The notes beneath the pieces were generated by a model. That model was not told the DNA's origin, ran no database searches, and worked only from the letters and a program-made list of their open reading frames with translations. From the NCBI GenBank assembly GCA_024636675.1, contig JAGXGM010000081.1:1-47412 (forward strand): a stretch of DNA of 47,412 bases, written 5' to 3'. Below, in pieces: positions 16,870-24,853 of this stretch; the stretch's first letter is position 1; each line of letters starts with the position of its first letter. Origin of the DNA: Hydrogenophilales bacterium (GTDB lineage Bacteria > Pseudomonadota > Gammaproteobacteria > Burkholderiales > Thiobacillaceae). The position numbers were made by a program, and so were the translations under genes.

Positions 16870-17408
16870 TGGCAAGCGACTCCGAATCCCTCGTCATCAC
16901 CGCCAGCGGCGAAGACAAAATTGGCCTGGTGGAAGGCTTTACCCGCCGCATCAGCGAATCCGCCTGCAACATCGAGGAATCGCGCATGGCCGCGCTTGGC
17001 GGGCGTTTTGCGCTGCTGATGCGCGTGTCCGGCAGCTGGGACGCGCTCGCCAAGCTGGAAGCCCGCCTGCCGGCGGTGGGCGAGGAGCTCGGCCTGTCGC
17101 TCACCCAGCAGCGCACCCGTCCCACCCGCCCGGAGAAGCCGCTCATCCCGTACACCGTTGAAGTCGCCGCGCTCGATCAGCCCGGTATCGTCAATAGCCT
17201 CGCCAATTTCTTCGCGCGCCTGCATATCAATATCGAGGCGCTCGATACCGAAACCTACCCTGCCCCGCATACCGGCGCGCCAATGTTCGCTGTCCACATG
17301 ACGCTGGGTATTCCCGCCGATGCCCATATCGCTACCCTGCGCGGCGATTTCCTCGATTACTGCGACGACCAGAATCTCGACGCGACCTTCGAGCCGGTTC
17401 GGATGTAA
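16869..17408 (+). CDS. GcvR-like protein with two ACT domains
   Basis: A 179-residue protein with two ACT modules: residues ~6-80 (LVITASGEDKIGLVEGFTRRI, NIEESRM) and ~95-175 (YTVEVAALDQPGIVNSLANFF, HINIEALDT). This matches the glycine cleavage system repressor/regulator GcvR, which binds glycine and modulates GcvA. No gcv genes lie in the window, so the target is uncertain. Translation is coupled to the permease gene through a 1-base overlap. Glycine and glyoxylate metabolism are linked, which may connect it loosely to the glycolate operon. Confidence 0.85.
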   Translation: MASDSESLVITASGEDKIGLVEGFTRRISESACNIEESRMAALGGRFALLMRVSGSWDALAKLEARLPAVGEELGLSLTQQRTRPTRPEKPLIPYTVEVAALDQPGIVNSLANFFARLHINIEALDTETYPAPHTGAPMFAVHMTLGIPADAHIATLRGDFLDYCDDQNLDATFEPVRM

Positions 17409-17461
17409 GTTGAACCCCCCGCAATACGCTCTGCTGATTTCTCCCACGCTAGGAATTCATA

Positions 17462-17821
17462 ATGCCCAGCCTGCTTATCATTGCCCACGGTAGCCGCCGT
17501 GCGGCGTCCAACGACGAAGTCCGTCAGCTCGCCGACCAGGTTCGGTCGCAGCCAGACCATGCCTACGACCACATTGAAACGGCGTTTCTGGAATTGGCCG
17601 AGCCGAGTATTCCACAGGGCCTGGCGGCACTGGCGTCGCGCGGCGCGACGGAAATCGTGGCCTTCCCCTATTTTTTGGCGGCGGGAACGCATGTGGCGCA
17701 GGACATTCCCGAGGCCATCGCCGAGTTCTCGGCCACCCATCCCGCTGTGACGGTGCGGCTGACGCCGCATCTGGGCGCGTCGGCCACGCTGCCGGCCGCG
17801 ATTCTGGGCGTGGCGGAGTAA
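17462..17821 (+). CDS. short CbiX/SirB-type sirohydrochlorin chelatase
   Basis: A 119-residue single-domain chelatase that inserts cobalt or iron into sirohydrochlorin. It begins LLIIAHGSRR with the metal-binding histidine H9, then EIVAFPYFLAAGTHVAQDIP and a C-terminal PHLGAS histidine. The length is half that of CbiK/CbiX-long, typical of the short form that dimerises. The metal cannot be told from sequence. A B12-dependent ribonucleotide reductase 5 kb away makes a cobalamin role plausible, but siroheme synthesis is equally possible. Confidence 0.9.
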   Translation: MPSLLIIAHGSRRAASNDEVRQLADQVRSQPDHAYDHIETAFLELAEPSIPQGLAALASRGATEIVAFPYFLAAGTHVAQDIPEAIAEFSATHPAVTVRLTPHLGASATLPAAILGVAE

Positions 17822-17828
17822 GGACAGC

Positions 17829-18794
17829 TCAACCGCTCTCGGTATTGTTGAGCTCGATGTAGAACATCGGCGTCACCTCGTCCGGTGCTTGCGGATGCGG
17901 CTGGCTGCGCACCAGCGCCGCCTCCACCCGCGCCGCCTGCAGCGCCGTGCGGTCGATCACCTCGGGATACAGCCGGTAGTACCTCTCGATCAGTTCGGCC
18001 TGCCGGCAGGCGCAGGCTTCGAGCGCGGTGCGCGTGGCCAGGTCAAGCTGCGGCAGCAGCAGCATCCACGGCGCCTGCCAGGCGTGATAATCGTTCACCA
18101 GCCGGGTGTGCGCGGCGTCCATGCCGGCAGTCGCAATAAACAGCGGTGGGAAGGCGTCCGTTTCCAGTAGGCGCCCGCGCAAAGCGTCGCCGCCCTTGAG
18201 TGTGTGCAAGCCCAGCCCTGCGCCGTCGTCGGCACGGCGAAACCATTGTGCCACGCCACTGGCGAGGCTATTTACATAGCCTGTCAGGCAGGCCGCGGCA
18301 GGCTCGTTCGGGTCGGCGACCGCCGCGCTCCTGAAACGCTCTTGCGCAGCCATGCCGGCGCGCCAGTCGAGCGGCGGCCGGGTATCGGTTTCGCTGTCGG
18401 CGCACACGCTATGCAGCAGCGCCAGCGGCTGACCACGCTTGTCGAGCAGCCACAGCTCGAATAGGTCGCGGAACCTGAATGGCACCTCGCGATGCACGCG
18501 GAGCAGGTGTTCGTACACCACCGCGCCCATGTCCTCCAGGCGTCTGAAGTCGTCCGACGGGAACAGCGGCCCGCGCTTGAGGCCCTTTTCCGCCGACCAG
18601 TGACCGTAGCGGATATCGGAAATCTGCGCACGCTTGCCGGCGCGCCCGAGACCGTCGAGCAAGGCGTCGTTGGCCACATAAATATCCCACTCGACGCCAT
18701 CCGTCGTCACCGCCTCGGCTGACTGAAAGCGAATGGTGTGCACCACCCCGCGAAACGGGTTGAGCAGGCGTTGGGCGTAGCACTCGATCTGCAT
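17829..18794 (-). CDS. conserved hypothetical protein, 321 aa
   Basis: Not recognised. The product appears soluble and cytoplasmic, with no signal peptide or membrane segment, and is rich in Trp, Arg and Asp. It opens MQIECYAQRLLNPFRGVVHTIRF. The segments GVEWDIYVANDALLDGLG, ISDIRYGHWSAEKGLKRGP and AWQAPWMLLLPQLDLATR look conserved rather than low complexity, supporting a real gene. It has a CACRQ cysteine pair near residue 262. Codon use matches its neighbours. It converges on cbiX with a 7-base gap and lies just downstream of the DUF502 gene on the same strand. Confidence 0.7.
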   Translation of the reverse strand: MQIECYAQRLLNPFRGVVHTIRFQSAEAVTTDGVEWDIYVANDALLDGLGRAGKRAQISDIRYGHWSAEKGLKRGPLFPSDDFRRLEDMGAVVYEHLLRVHREVPFRFRDLFELWLLDKRGQPLALLHSVCADSETDTRPPLDWRAGMAAQERFRSAAVADPNEPAAACLTGYVNSLASGVAQWFRRADDGAGLGLHTLKGGDALRGRLLETDAFPPLFIATAGMDAAHTRLVNDYHAWQAPWMLLLPQLDLATRTALEACACRQAELIERYYRLYPEVIDRTALQAARVEAALVRSQPHPQAPDEVTPMFYIELNNTESG

Positions 18795-18825
18795 GGGACG
18801 CTACATCAATGTTGGCGCGGTCGGG

Positions 18826-19479
18826 TCATGACTTCCGACGGTCAGGCGGAACGTCGCTGGGGGTCGAGCTCATCCAGGCAAACAGGGCCGAGCGCATGGC
18901 TTCTTCCACCGACATCTCGATCGGCTGCACCCAGTCGCGCGGCACGAAAACGGTGTAGCCGCCGATCATGTAACCCATCGGCAGATAAACTGCCACGCGG
19001 TCACCCTGCAGGAAGCCGACTGGCAGGTCGCCGACGCTCTGGCGGGTGATCAGTCCCACCATCTCAAGCGGCTGCCCCGGAAACTTGAGCGCGACTACTG
19101 TCTGCTGCGTGGTGGGGCTGCGTTGGGGTGAGAAATAGTCGGCAAAGCTCTTGAGCGAGGAATAAATGCTTTTCACCACCGGCAGGTTGGTGAAGGGCAG
19201 CTCCACCAGCGACAGCAGCTTGCCCATGCCGCGCTGCGACATCAGCATGCCGAGCAGGATGATGCCGGTAATGCCCAGCAGCAGGCCCATGCCCGGCACG
19301 TAAAGCCTGCCGATGAATGGCCGGATCAACTGCATCGCCACCGACTCGCTCCAGCTCAGAAAGACATAGAGCAGGTAGACCGTCAGTCCGAGCGGCAGGG
19401 CGGTGATCAGGCCGCGAAAAAAATACTGGGAAAGGTTCTTGGTCAATTTGGGTCCCGTGACGGTCATAAAACGGTTCAC
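18826..19479 (-). CDS. DUF502 family inner-membrane protein
   Basis: A 217-residue protein with two N-terminal transmembrane helices (FFRGLITALPLGLTVYLLYVF and PGMGLLLGITGIILLGMLM), then a soluble C-terminal domain with SIYSSLKSFADYFSP, ALKFPGQPLEMVGLIT and VYLPMGYMIGGYTVFVPRDWV, diagnostic of DUF502. The function is unknown. The first codon in this frame is GTG (19479); ATG 19467 four codons later is the other candidate, and neither has an ideal ribosome site. It diverges from the haem lipoprotein gene. Confidence 0.88.
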   Translation of the reverse strand: MNRFMTVTGPKLTKNLSQYFFRGLITALPLGLTVYLLYVFLSWSESVAMQLIRPFIGRLYVPGMGLLLGITGIILLGMLMSQRGMGKLLSLVELPFTNLPVVKSIYSSLKSFADYFSPQRSPTTQQTVVALKFPGQPLEMVGLITRQSVGDLPVGFLQGDRVAVYLPMGYMIGGYTVFVPRDWVQPIEMSVEEAMRSALFAWMSSTPSDVPPDRRKS

Positions 19480-19549
19480 TCTTTTTTGTTAGCATAACAG
19501 CGACGCGTTGCCAGACTGGCTGCGCCTTACCCCTATTCGGAGGATGCCC

Positions 19550-20131
19550 ATGAAGCCCCGTGGTTTGATAGCCCTTTCCCTGCCCGTCATGCTTGCCGCT
19601 TGTGCCAGTGGCCCCAGCGCCGAAGAACAGGCGGCCATGGTGGCCGATGCGCGCAAGGCCAGTGGCGTGCTGATCAAGACTCTGGGCGGCGAATTGAAAA
19701 CGGCGCTGGGGGAAAAAGGCCCGGAGGGCGCGATCAGCGTATGCAAGGAGCGCGCACCGCAGATTGCCGCCAACACATCGAAGCAATTCAATTTTGATGT
19801 CAAGCGCGTCAGCCCGAAAAACCGCAACCCCGCCGGCGTGCCCGACCCGTGGGAAGCCGAAGCCCAGGCCGGGCTGGAAAAGCGGCTTGCCGCGGGTGAA
19901 AAGCCGGAAACGCTCGACACCTGGCAGGTCGTGTCCACGCCCGGAGGCAAACAGTTCCGGTATGCCAGGGCGCTGCCAGTGCAGCCCGTGTGCCTGACCT
20001 GTCACGGTGGTCCGGCTGATATTCCCGAAGGCGTGAAGGCGCGGCTTGCTGCCGAATACCCGCTGGACAGGGCCACTGGCTATGCGCCCGGCATGGTGCG
20101 CGGCATCGTTTCGATCAAGCGTTCGCTGTAG
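19550..20131 (+). CDS. DUF3365 (Tll0287-like) c-type haem lipoprotein
   Basis: A 193-residue exported protein. A lipobox (VMLAAC) follows a short hydrophobic signal, so it is probably anchored to a membrane on the periplasmic side. A single haem-binding CxxCH (C148-L-T-C151-H152) sits near the C-terminus. The fold-type segments (ISVCKERAPQIAA, VKRVSPKNRNPAGVPDPWE, RYARALPVQPVCLTCHG) match the DUF3365 family, which senses redox or ligands or shuttles electrons. GGAGG at 19539-19543 favours ATG 19550 over ATG 19544. The partner is unknown. Confidence 0.88.
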   Translation: MKPRGLIALSLPVMLAACASGPSAEEQAAMVADARKASGVLIKTLGGELKTALGEKGPEGAISVCKERAPQIAANTSKQFNFDVKRVSPKNRNPAGVPDPWEAEAQAGLEKRLAAGEKPETLDTWQVVSTPGGKQFRYARALPVQPVCLTCHGGPADIPEGVKARLAAEYPLDRATGYAPGMVRGIVSIKRSL

Positions 20132-20225
20132 GCCCCGATAAAAAATGCCGCGGCAGGCTTCAGTCTCGCCCCGCACTGCCGATTCAGCTACCGATGTGCT
20201 CTAGTCTGTCGTTGAGGAGTGAAGC

Positions 20226-21572
20226 GTGCTGAATCGTCTTGTCGGAATGTTATCGGGTAACAAGGAAACCGCCGCCGCGCCGCCGCCACGTGCAGCGCCG
20301 GCCGCGGCTGCACCGGCGCCCAAGCCGGCAGCCAAATCAGCCTCGGTGATGCGTCGCGAGGCCATGCTGGGGCGTGACCAGAAAGTCGCCGCTTACACCT
20401 TCATGCTGCGCCGTGCCCAGGACGACCAGCGCGACTCGAACCTGCCCGATGTGCAGCGTCTCTATGACGAGACCCTGCTCGGCAATCTTCAGCGCATGGA
20501 TATCGCGCGGCTGCTGGGCCAGCGGCTGGCATTCGTGCCGATCGCGCCGGCCAGCCTGGATCTTCCGTTCATCGACGACTGGCCTGCTGCCGGCACCGTG
20601 CTGCTGCTGAATGTCGTCGCCCAGCCTGCCATCGACGAACCCCTGCTGGCCCGCCTGGGTGAACTGAAGTCACGTGGATTCAGCCTGGCGGTCCATGCCG
20701 ACGAGGTCGCGCGGCCCGAGCGGCACGCGCTGCTGCCGCTGACGGATTATGTGCTGATAGACGTCAACAGCGAGGATATCCCCGCCATCACCGCGCAAAT
20801 AGCCGCCATCTCCAAGGTGGCAGCGGGCAAGCGTTTTGTCGCGACCGGTGTGCAAACGCTGGAAGCATTCCACATGTGCCACAAGCTGCAGTTTGCCTTG
20901 TTCATGGGGCCGTTCATCACTCGCCGCGAAACCCTCGACAATCCCACCATGGGGCCGTCACGCGCCAAGGTGCTGGATCTGATGAACCGGGTACGCACCG
21001 GCGCCGAGCAGCCCGAACTGGCGGCGCAGTTCCGTCATGACCCGGCACTGTCGGTACGTCTGCTGCGCTATGTCAATTCCCCCGGCATGGGATTGATGAA
21101 CAAGATCGGCGGCATCGAGCAGGCCCTGATGGTGATGGGACAGGACAAGCTCTATCGCTGGCTGACGCTGATCCTGTTTACCGGCGGCAAGGTCCAGGAA
21201 CTCGATCAGGCCGTGCTGGAAAATGCGCTGGTGCGCGGCCGGATGGCCGAACAACTGGCCGGGCGCGCGCTGTTCGCCAAGGCGCGCGACGAAATTTTCG
21301 TCGCCGGCCTGTTTTCGCTGCTCGACGTGGTGATGGGCATGCCGATGGAGCAGGTGCTGAAGCAGATCAGCCTGCCCGCCGAAATCACCGAAGCCATCAT
21401 CTCGCAGCGCGGACCCTATGCGCCCTACCTGGCGCTGGCGATTGCCTGCGAGCAGGATGACCAGAGCAGCATTGAAACCCTGGCCAAACAGATCGGCCGC
21501 GAGGTGGACGACATCAACGCCGTGCACATGGATGCGCTGTTGTGGGCGCAGCAGCTGTCCGACGACGTCTGA
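20226..21572 (+). CDS. YuxH-type EAL-HDOD signalling protein
   Basis: A 448-residue protein. Residues ~10-40 are an Ala/Pro-rich linker. Residues ~50-240 are a degenerate EAL-like domain (KVAAYTFMLRRA, VLIDVNSEDIP, FVATGVQTLEAFHMCHKL, FALFMGPFITR) lacking the EAL and metal-binding residues, so it should not hydrolyse c-di-GMP. Residues ~250-448 are an HDOD domain (HDPALSVRLLRYVNSPGMG, ALMVMGQDKLYRWLTLILF, VAGLFSLLDVVMGMPMEQVL). The family relays signals by protein contacts in motility or stress. GAGGAG precedes the GTG start. It stands upstream of a GIY-YIG gene with an 8-base gap. Confidence 0.88.
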   Translation: MLNRLVGMLSGNKETAAAPPPRAAPAAAAPAPKPAAKSASVMRREAMLGRDQKVAAYTFMLRRAQDDQRDSNLPDVQRLYDETLLGNLQRMDIARLLGQRLAFVPIAPASLDLPFIDDWPAAGTVLLLNVVAQPAIDEPLLARLGELKSRGFSLAVHADEVARPERHALLPLTDYVLIDVNSEDIPAITAQIAAISKVAAGKRFVATGVQTLEAFHMCHKLQFALFMGPFITRRETLDNPTMGPSRAKVLDLMNRVRTGAEQPELAAQFRHDPALSVRLLRYVNSPGMGLMNKIGGIEQALMVMGQDKLYRWLTLILFTGGKVQELDQAVLENALVRGRMAEQLAGRALFAKARDEIFVAGLFSLLDVVMGMPMEQVLKQISLPAEITEAIISQRGPYAPYLALAIACEQDDQSSIETLAKQIGREVDDINAVHMDALLWAQQLSDDV

Positions 21573-21580
21573 TCCAGGGA

Positions 21581-21859
21581 ATGGCGACCGCCTCCGCCAG
21601 CGCCGCTGCATGGTGTGTCTACATGCTGCGTTGTGCCGACGGCTCGCTTTACACCGGCATCACCACCGACGTCGTTCGCCGCACCGCTGAACATAACGGC
21701 GACGGCCCGCTGGGCGCGCGCTACACGCGCAGCCGGCGGCCGGTGCAGCTGGTTCATGTCGAGGCCGTAGCCAGTCGCGCCGAGGCCACGCGGCGAGAGG
21801 CGGCGATCAAGCGGCTGGATCGCGCCCGCAAGCTGGCGCTGTGCGCTGCCACGCCCTAA
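21581..21859 (+). CDS. GIY-YIG nuclease-family protein (YhbQ-like)
   Basis: A 92-residue single-domain protein with WCVYMLRCADGSLYTGITTDVVRRTAEHN, the GIY-YIG fold signature with its conserved arginine, and the C-terminal EATRREAAIKRLDRARKLAL helix of the YhbQ/UPF0213 group. Members may act on damaged or branched DNA, but the role is poorly defined. ATG 21581 is preceded by AGGGA at tight spacing. It probably shares a transcript with the HDOD gene. Confidence 0.88.
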   Translation: MATASASAAAWCVYMLRCADGSLYTGITTDVVRRTAEHNGDGPLGARYTRSRRPVQLVHVEAVASRAEATRREAAIKRLDRARKLALCAATP

Positions 21860-21868
21860 TCCGCTTCT

Positions 21869-22813
21869 TCAATCGCCGTTGTCGTCTTTCAGCCGCGCCT
21901 GCAGTTGCGGTATGACCGCTTCGGCGGCGCGCCGGCCAGCGTCGATGGCGCGGTGAAACTCCATCAATCCCAGATCCGCGAGCAGCGGCGTAATCAATAC
22001 GTCAGGCGGGTCGCCAGCGAGCCAGCTGCGCGTGATCCGCACCTGCATGATGTTGATGCTGCTGGCCACCACATCAAGCATCGCGGGAATTTTTGGCCCC
22101 GCTTCGTGGCTGACGCCAAGTTGCGACATGCTGCTCTGGATACGCACCATTACCGCATCGGCCAGGCTTTCGGGCTAGGCCGCGGCCGGCTTGCGCGGCG
22201 CTTTGGCGGGTTTGGGTCTGAAGTGATAACCAAGGCGGTCGGTGTTCAGGTCGACTGCAATCACGATATCGGCACCCATCGCGCGGCACAAGGACACCGG
22301 CACCGGATTGACCAGGCTGCCGTCAACCAGCCAGCGGCCGTCGAGTTGGGCCGGGGTGAACCGGCCGGGCAGCGCGATCGAGGCGCGCACCGCATCCGTC
22401 ACCAGGCCCTCGCGCAGCCACACTTCACGGCCCCGCTGCAGATCGGTGGCGACGGCGCCGAATGGCCGCGCCAGCTCGCGGATGTCGCGGTCGACAAAAT
22501 GGCTGCGGAAAAAACCGATCAGCCTCTCGCCCTTGATCAGGCCGCCGTTGAGCGAAAAATCCAGAAAACCCACCACCGTCTGCAGGTGCAGGCTGCGCAC
22601 CCAGGTCTCCAGCGGGTCGAGTTCGCCGCCGACATAGGCGGCGCCGACCAGGGCGCCGATCGAGGTGCCGCAGACGATGTCCGGTTCGATGCCGGCGTCG
22701 GCGAGGGCGCGGAGGACGCCGATGTGCGCCCAGCCGCGCGCCGAACCGCCGCCGAGAGCGATGCCGATGCGGGTTTTGCTGGGCGGGGCGGAGTGGGCGG
22801 GTGTCGGATTCAT
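21869..22813 (-). pseudogene. patatin-like phospholipase (RssA type) interrupted by an in-frame amber codon
   Basis: Read through, this is a 314-codon patatin. It has the glycine-rich oxyanion loop GGGSARGWAH, the nucleophile motif G-T-S51-I-G and the catalytic aspartate D164 in LVDGSLVNPVP. A TAG at 22177-22175 stops translation after 212 residues. The same frame then continues without shift through PESLADAV and MVRIQSSMSQLGVSHEAGPKIP, the normal C-terminal part of the family. The catalytic dyad precedes the stop, so a shortened lipase might still be made; a separate start at ATG 22150 could make the tail. Sequencing error, nonsense mutation or readthrough are alternatives. Confidence 0.75.
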
Positions 22814-22947
22814 TTGCCAGGGCGTCTGGGCTAGAAAGATCGAAATATACGGTCGGCTGACCGAAGACGCATATTGTCGGCCCTGCCGCTCAATAGTCGT
22901 TGTCTTGCCTAAAACGCGGCGGAATATGGGCCAGCCAGGTGGATGTG

Positions 22948-22973
22948 CTGCCGGTTTCCTTCAAACCCGGCAG
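22948..22973. other. hairpin downstream of nrdJ
   Basis: CTGCCGG and CCGGCAG form a 7-bp stem that can extend through TTT/AAA with a bulge. It lies 10 bases past the nrdJ stop on the minus strand. There is no T-run, so it is a weak terminator or an mRNA end stabiliser. The rest of the 170-base gap between nrdJ and the patatin gene shows nothing recognisable. Confidence 0.35.
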
Positions 22974-22982
22974 GCGCCCAAT

Positions 22983-24785
22983 TTAATCGGCCTCGCGTTC
23001 GAGACCACAGCAGTGTACCTGCTCGACTTCGGCTGGCTGGCTGAGGATGGCGCCGGTGATGAGGTTGGGGCGAAACACGGTGCAGCCCTTGAGGCCGAGC
23101 GTGTGCGCCTGTCGATACAGATGCTCGAAACGCTCGAACGGGATGTCTGGCGCGACATTGATTGTCTTGGAGATGGCGTTGTCGACCAGAGGCTGCAGCG
23201 CAGCCTGCATCAGCAGATGGGCATCCGGGTCGACCTGCCGTGCTTCGATGAAGGCAGGCGGCAAGCCCTCGCCCCGCTGCCGCCACAATTGGCAGGCGTA
23301 ATCGAGCACGCGGTGGGTGTGATAGCCGCCGTCGGTTCCCAGTATGCGACGTTCGGCCTCGGCCGCGAACACCGGCTCGATGCCGCTGGAAGTATTGTTG
23401 GCGAGCAGGCTGATGGTGCCGGCCGGCGCGATGGCCAGAAGGTGGCTGTTGCGGATGCCGTGCGCGGCGATGGCGTCGCGAATGTCTTCCGGCAGCCGGG
23501 TGGCAAAGCCGCTGGCCAGAAAGGCATCGGATGCGAAGTCGGGAAACGCGCCCTTTTCCTGGGCGAGTTCGATCGACGCGCGGTAGGCGGCGTCGCGCAG
23601 GGTTTGCATTGCACGGGCGGCCAGCGTGCGCGCGCCTGCACTGTCGTAATTGAGGCCGAGCAGCACCAGCGCGTCGGCAAGGCCGGTGATGCCGAGCCCG
23701 ATATGCCGCGTGCGCCGGGATTGTTCCGCCTGCGCCGGCAACGGATAGCGCGAGACGTCGATGACATTGTCGAGAAAGCGTACCGCCATCCGCGCCGAGT
23801 CGGCCAGCGCGCCGAGGTCGAGGCGGGCGCCGGTGGTGAAAGGCGAGTCCACGAATGCGGTGAGGTTCAGCGAGCCGAGATCGCAGGCGCCGTAGGGCGG
23901 CAGAGGAATTTCGCCGCAGGGATTGGTCGCAGTCAACATCTCGCGGTCATGCAGGTTGTTCTCGCGATTGATCTGGTCGACGAACAGCACCCCGGGTTCG
24001 GCAGTGTCGTAGGCCGTACGCAGGATGCGCTGCCACAGTTCGCGCGCCTTCACCGTGCGTATCACGCGGCAGGGCACCGGTGCGGCCGTCCCGCTCCAGC
24101 GGCGCTGCATGACGTCGCCCTCTGCTGCCTCGCCCTCGTGCACCGGAAAAACCAGCGGCCAGTCGCGGTCGGCCGCCACCGCCGCCATGAAGTCGTCGCT
24201 GACCTGCACCGACAGATTGAAATGCCGCAGCGCCGCGGCATTGCGCTTGGCGTCGACGAAGCTTTCGATGTCCGGGTGGTCGCAGCGCAACGTCGCCATC
24301 ATCGCGCCGCGCCGCGCGCCGGTCGAGAGCATGGTGGCGCACATGGCATCCCAGATGTGCATGAACGATACCGGTCCGGAGGCGATGCTGCCGGTGGCGG
24401 CAGCCACCATGCCGGCCGGGCGCAGGGTGGAAAAATCGTAGCTCACCCCGCCGCCCTGCTGCATGGTGAGCGCCCCCTCCTTCAGCGCGTCGAAAATGCT
24501 GACCAGATCGTCGGCAATTTCGCCCATGACGAAGCAGTTGAACAGCGTCACCCGGTGACCGGTGCCGGCCCCGGCAAGGATGCGCCCGCCGGGCAGGAAG
24601 CGGAACTGGTCGAGCAGGCGGTAAAAGCGTCCGGCCCACTGCTCGCGGTCCTTGCTTTCCGCCGCCGCGATCGCCTGCGCCACCCGTTGCCAGCTGGCGT
24701 CGATGCCGGACTCGCCCGGCGCGCGGTAGCGGGTCGCCCAGACATGGCGGGCGATTTCCATGCTGAACGGGTCAGCTGACGTCAT
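22983..24785 (-). CDS. nrdJ: adenosylcobalamin-dependent (class II) ribonucleotide reductase
   Basis: A 600-residue enzyme making deoxyribonucleotides with a B12-derived radical. Visible are the substrate-binding RFLPGGRILAGAGTG and LFNCFVM cysteine, MQQGGGVSYDFSTLRP, STGARRGAMMATL, the thiyl-radical region TATNPCGEIPLPPYGACDLGSLNL, and the C-terminal barrel motifs (APAGTISLLANNTSSGIEP, KTINVAPDIPFE). It ends with a CC pair (VHCCGLEREAD) that could serve in re-reduction. It is near the short end of the class II range and lacks a long zinc-finger tail. It diverges from srkA. No cobalamin riboswitch is visible upstream. Confidence 0.93.
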   Translation of the reverse strand: MTSADPFSMEIARHVWATRYRAPGESGIDASWQRVAQAIAAAESKDREQWAGRFYRLLDQFRFLPGGRILAGAGTGHRVTLFNCFVMGEIADDLVSIFDALKEGALTMQQGGGVSYDFSTLRPAGMVAAATGSIASGPVSFMHIWDAMCATMLSTGARRGAMMATLRCDHPDIESFVDAKRNAAALRHFNLSVQVSDDFMAAVAADRDWPLVFPVHEGEAAEGDVMQRRWSGTAAPVPCRVIRTVKARELWQRILRTAYDTAEPGVLFVDQINRENNLHDREMLTATNPCGEIPLPPYGACDLGSLNLTAFVDSPFTTGARLDLGALADSARMAVRFLDNVIDVSRYPLPAQAEQSRRTRHIGLGITGLADALVLLGLNYDSAGARTLAARAMQTLRDAAYRASIELAQEKGAFPDFASDAFLASGFATRLPEDIRDAIAAHGIRNSHLLAIAPAGTISLLANNTSSGIEPVFAAEAERRILGTDGGYHTHRVLDYACQLWRQRGEGLPPAFIEARQVDPDAHLLMQAALQPLVDNAISKTINVAPDIPFERFEHLYRQAHTLGLKGCTVFRPNLITGAILSQPAEVEQVHCCGLEREAD

Positions 24786-24853
24786 GGCGCGACGATACGG
24801 ACAAAGAGATGAGGCATCATTCGTTTATAGCCTTTTACCGTTGCTCCGTCCTG

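Noticed and set aside
22665-24779. 704-codon open frame antisense to nrdJ
   Set aside because: nrdJ on the other strand has complete catalytic motifs; the antisense product has no family features.
24786-24853. Possible cobalamin riboswitch upstream of nrdJ
   Set aside because: The gap is too short and shows no B12-box-like conserved core.
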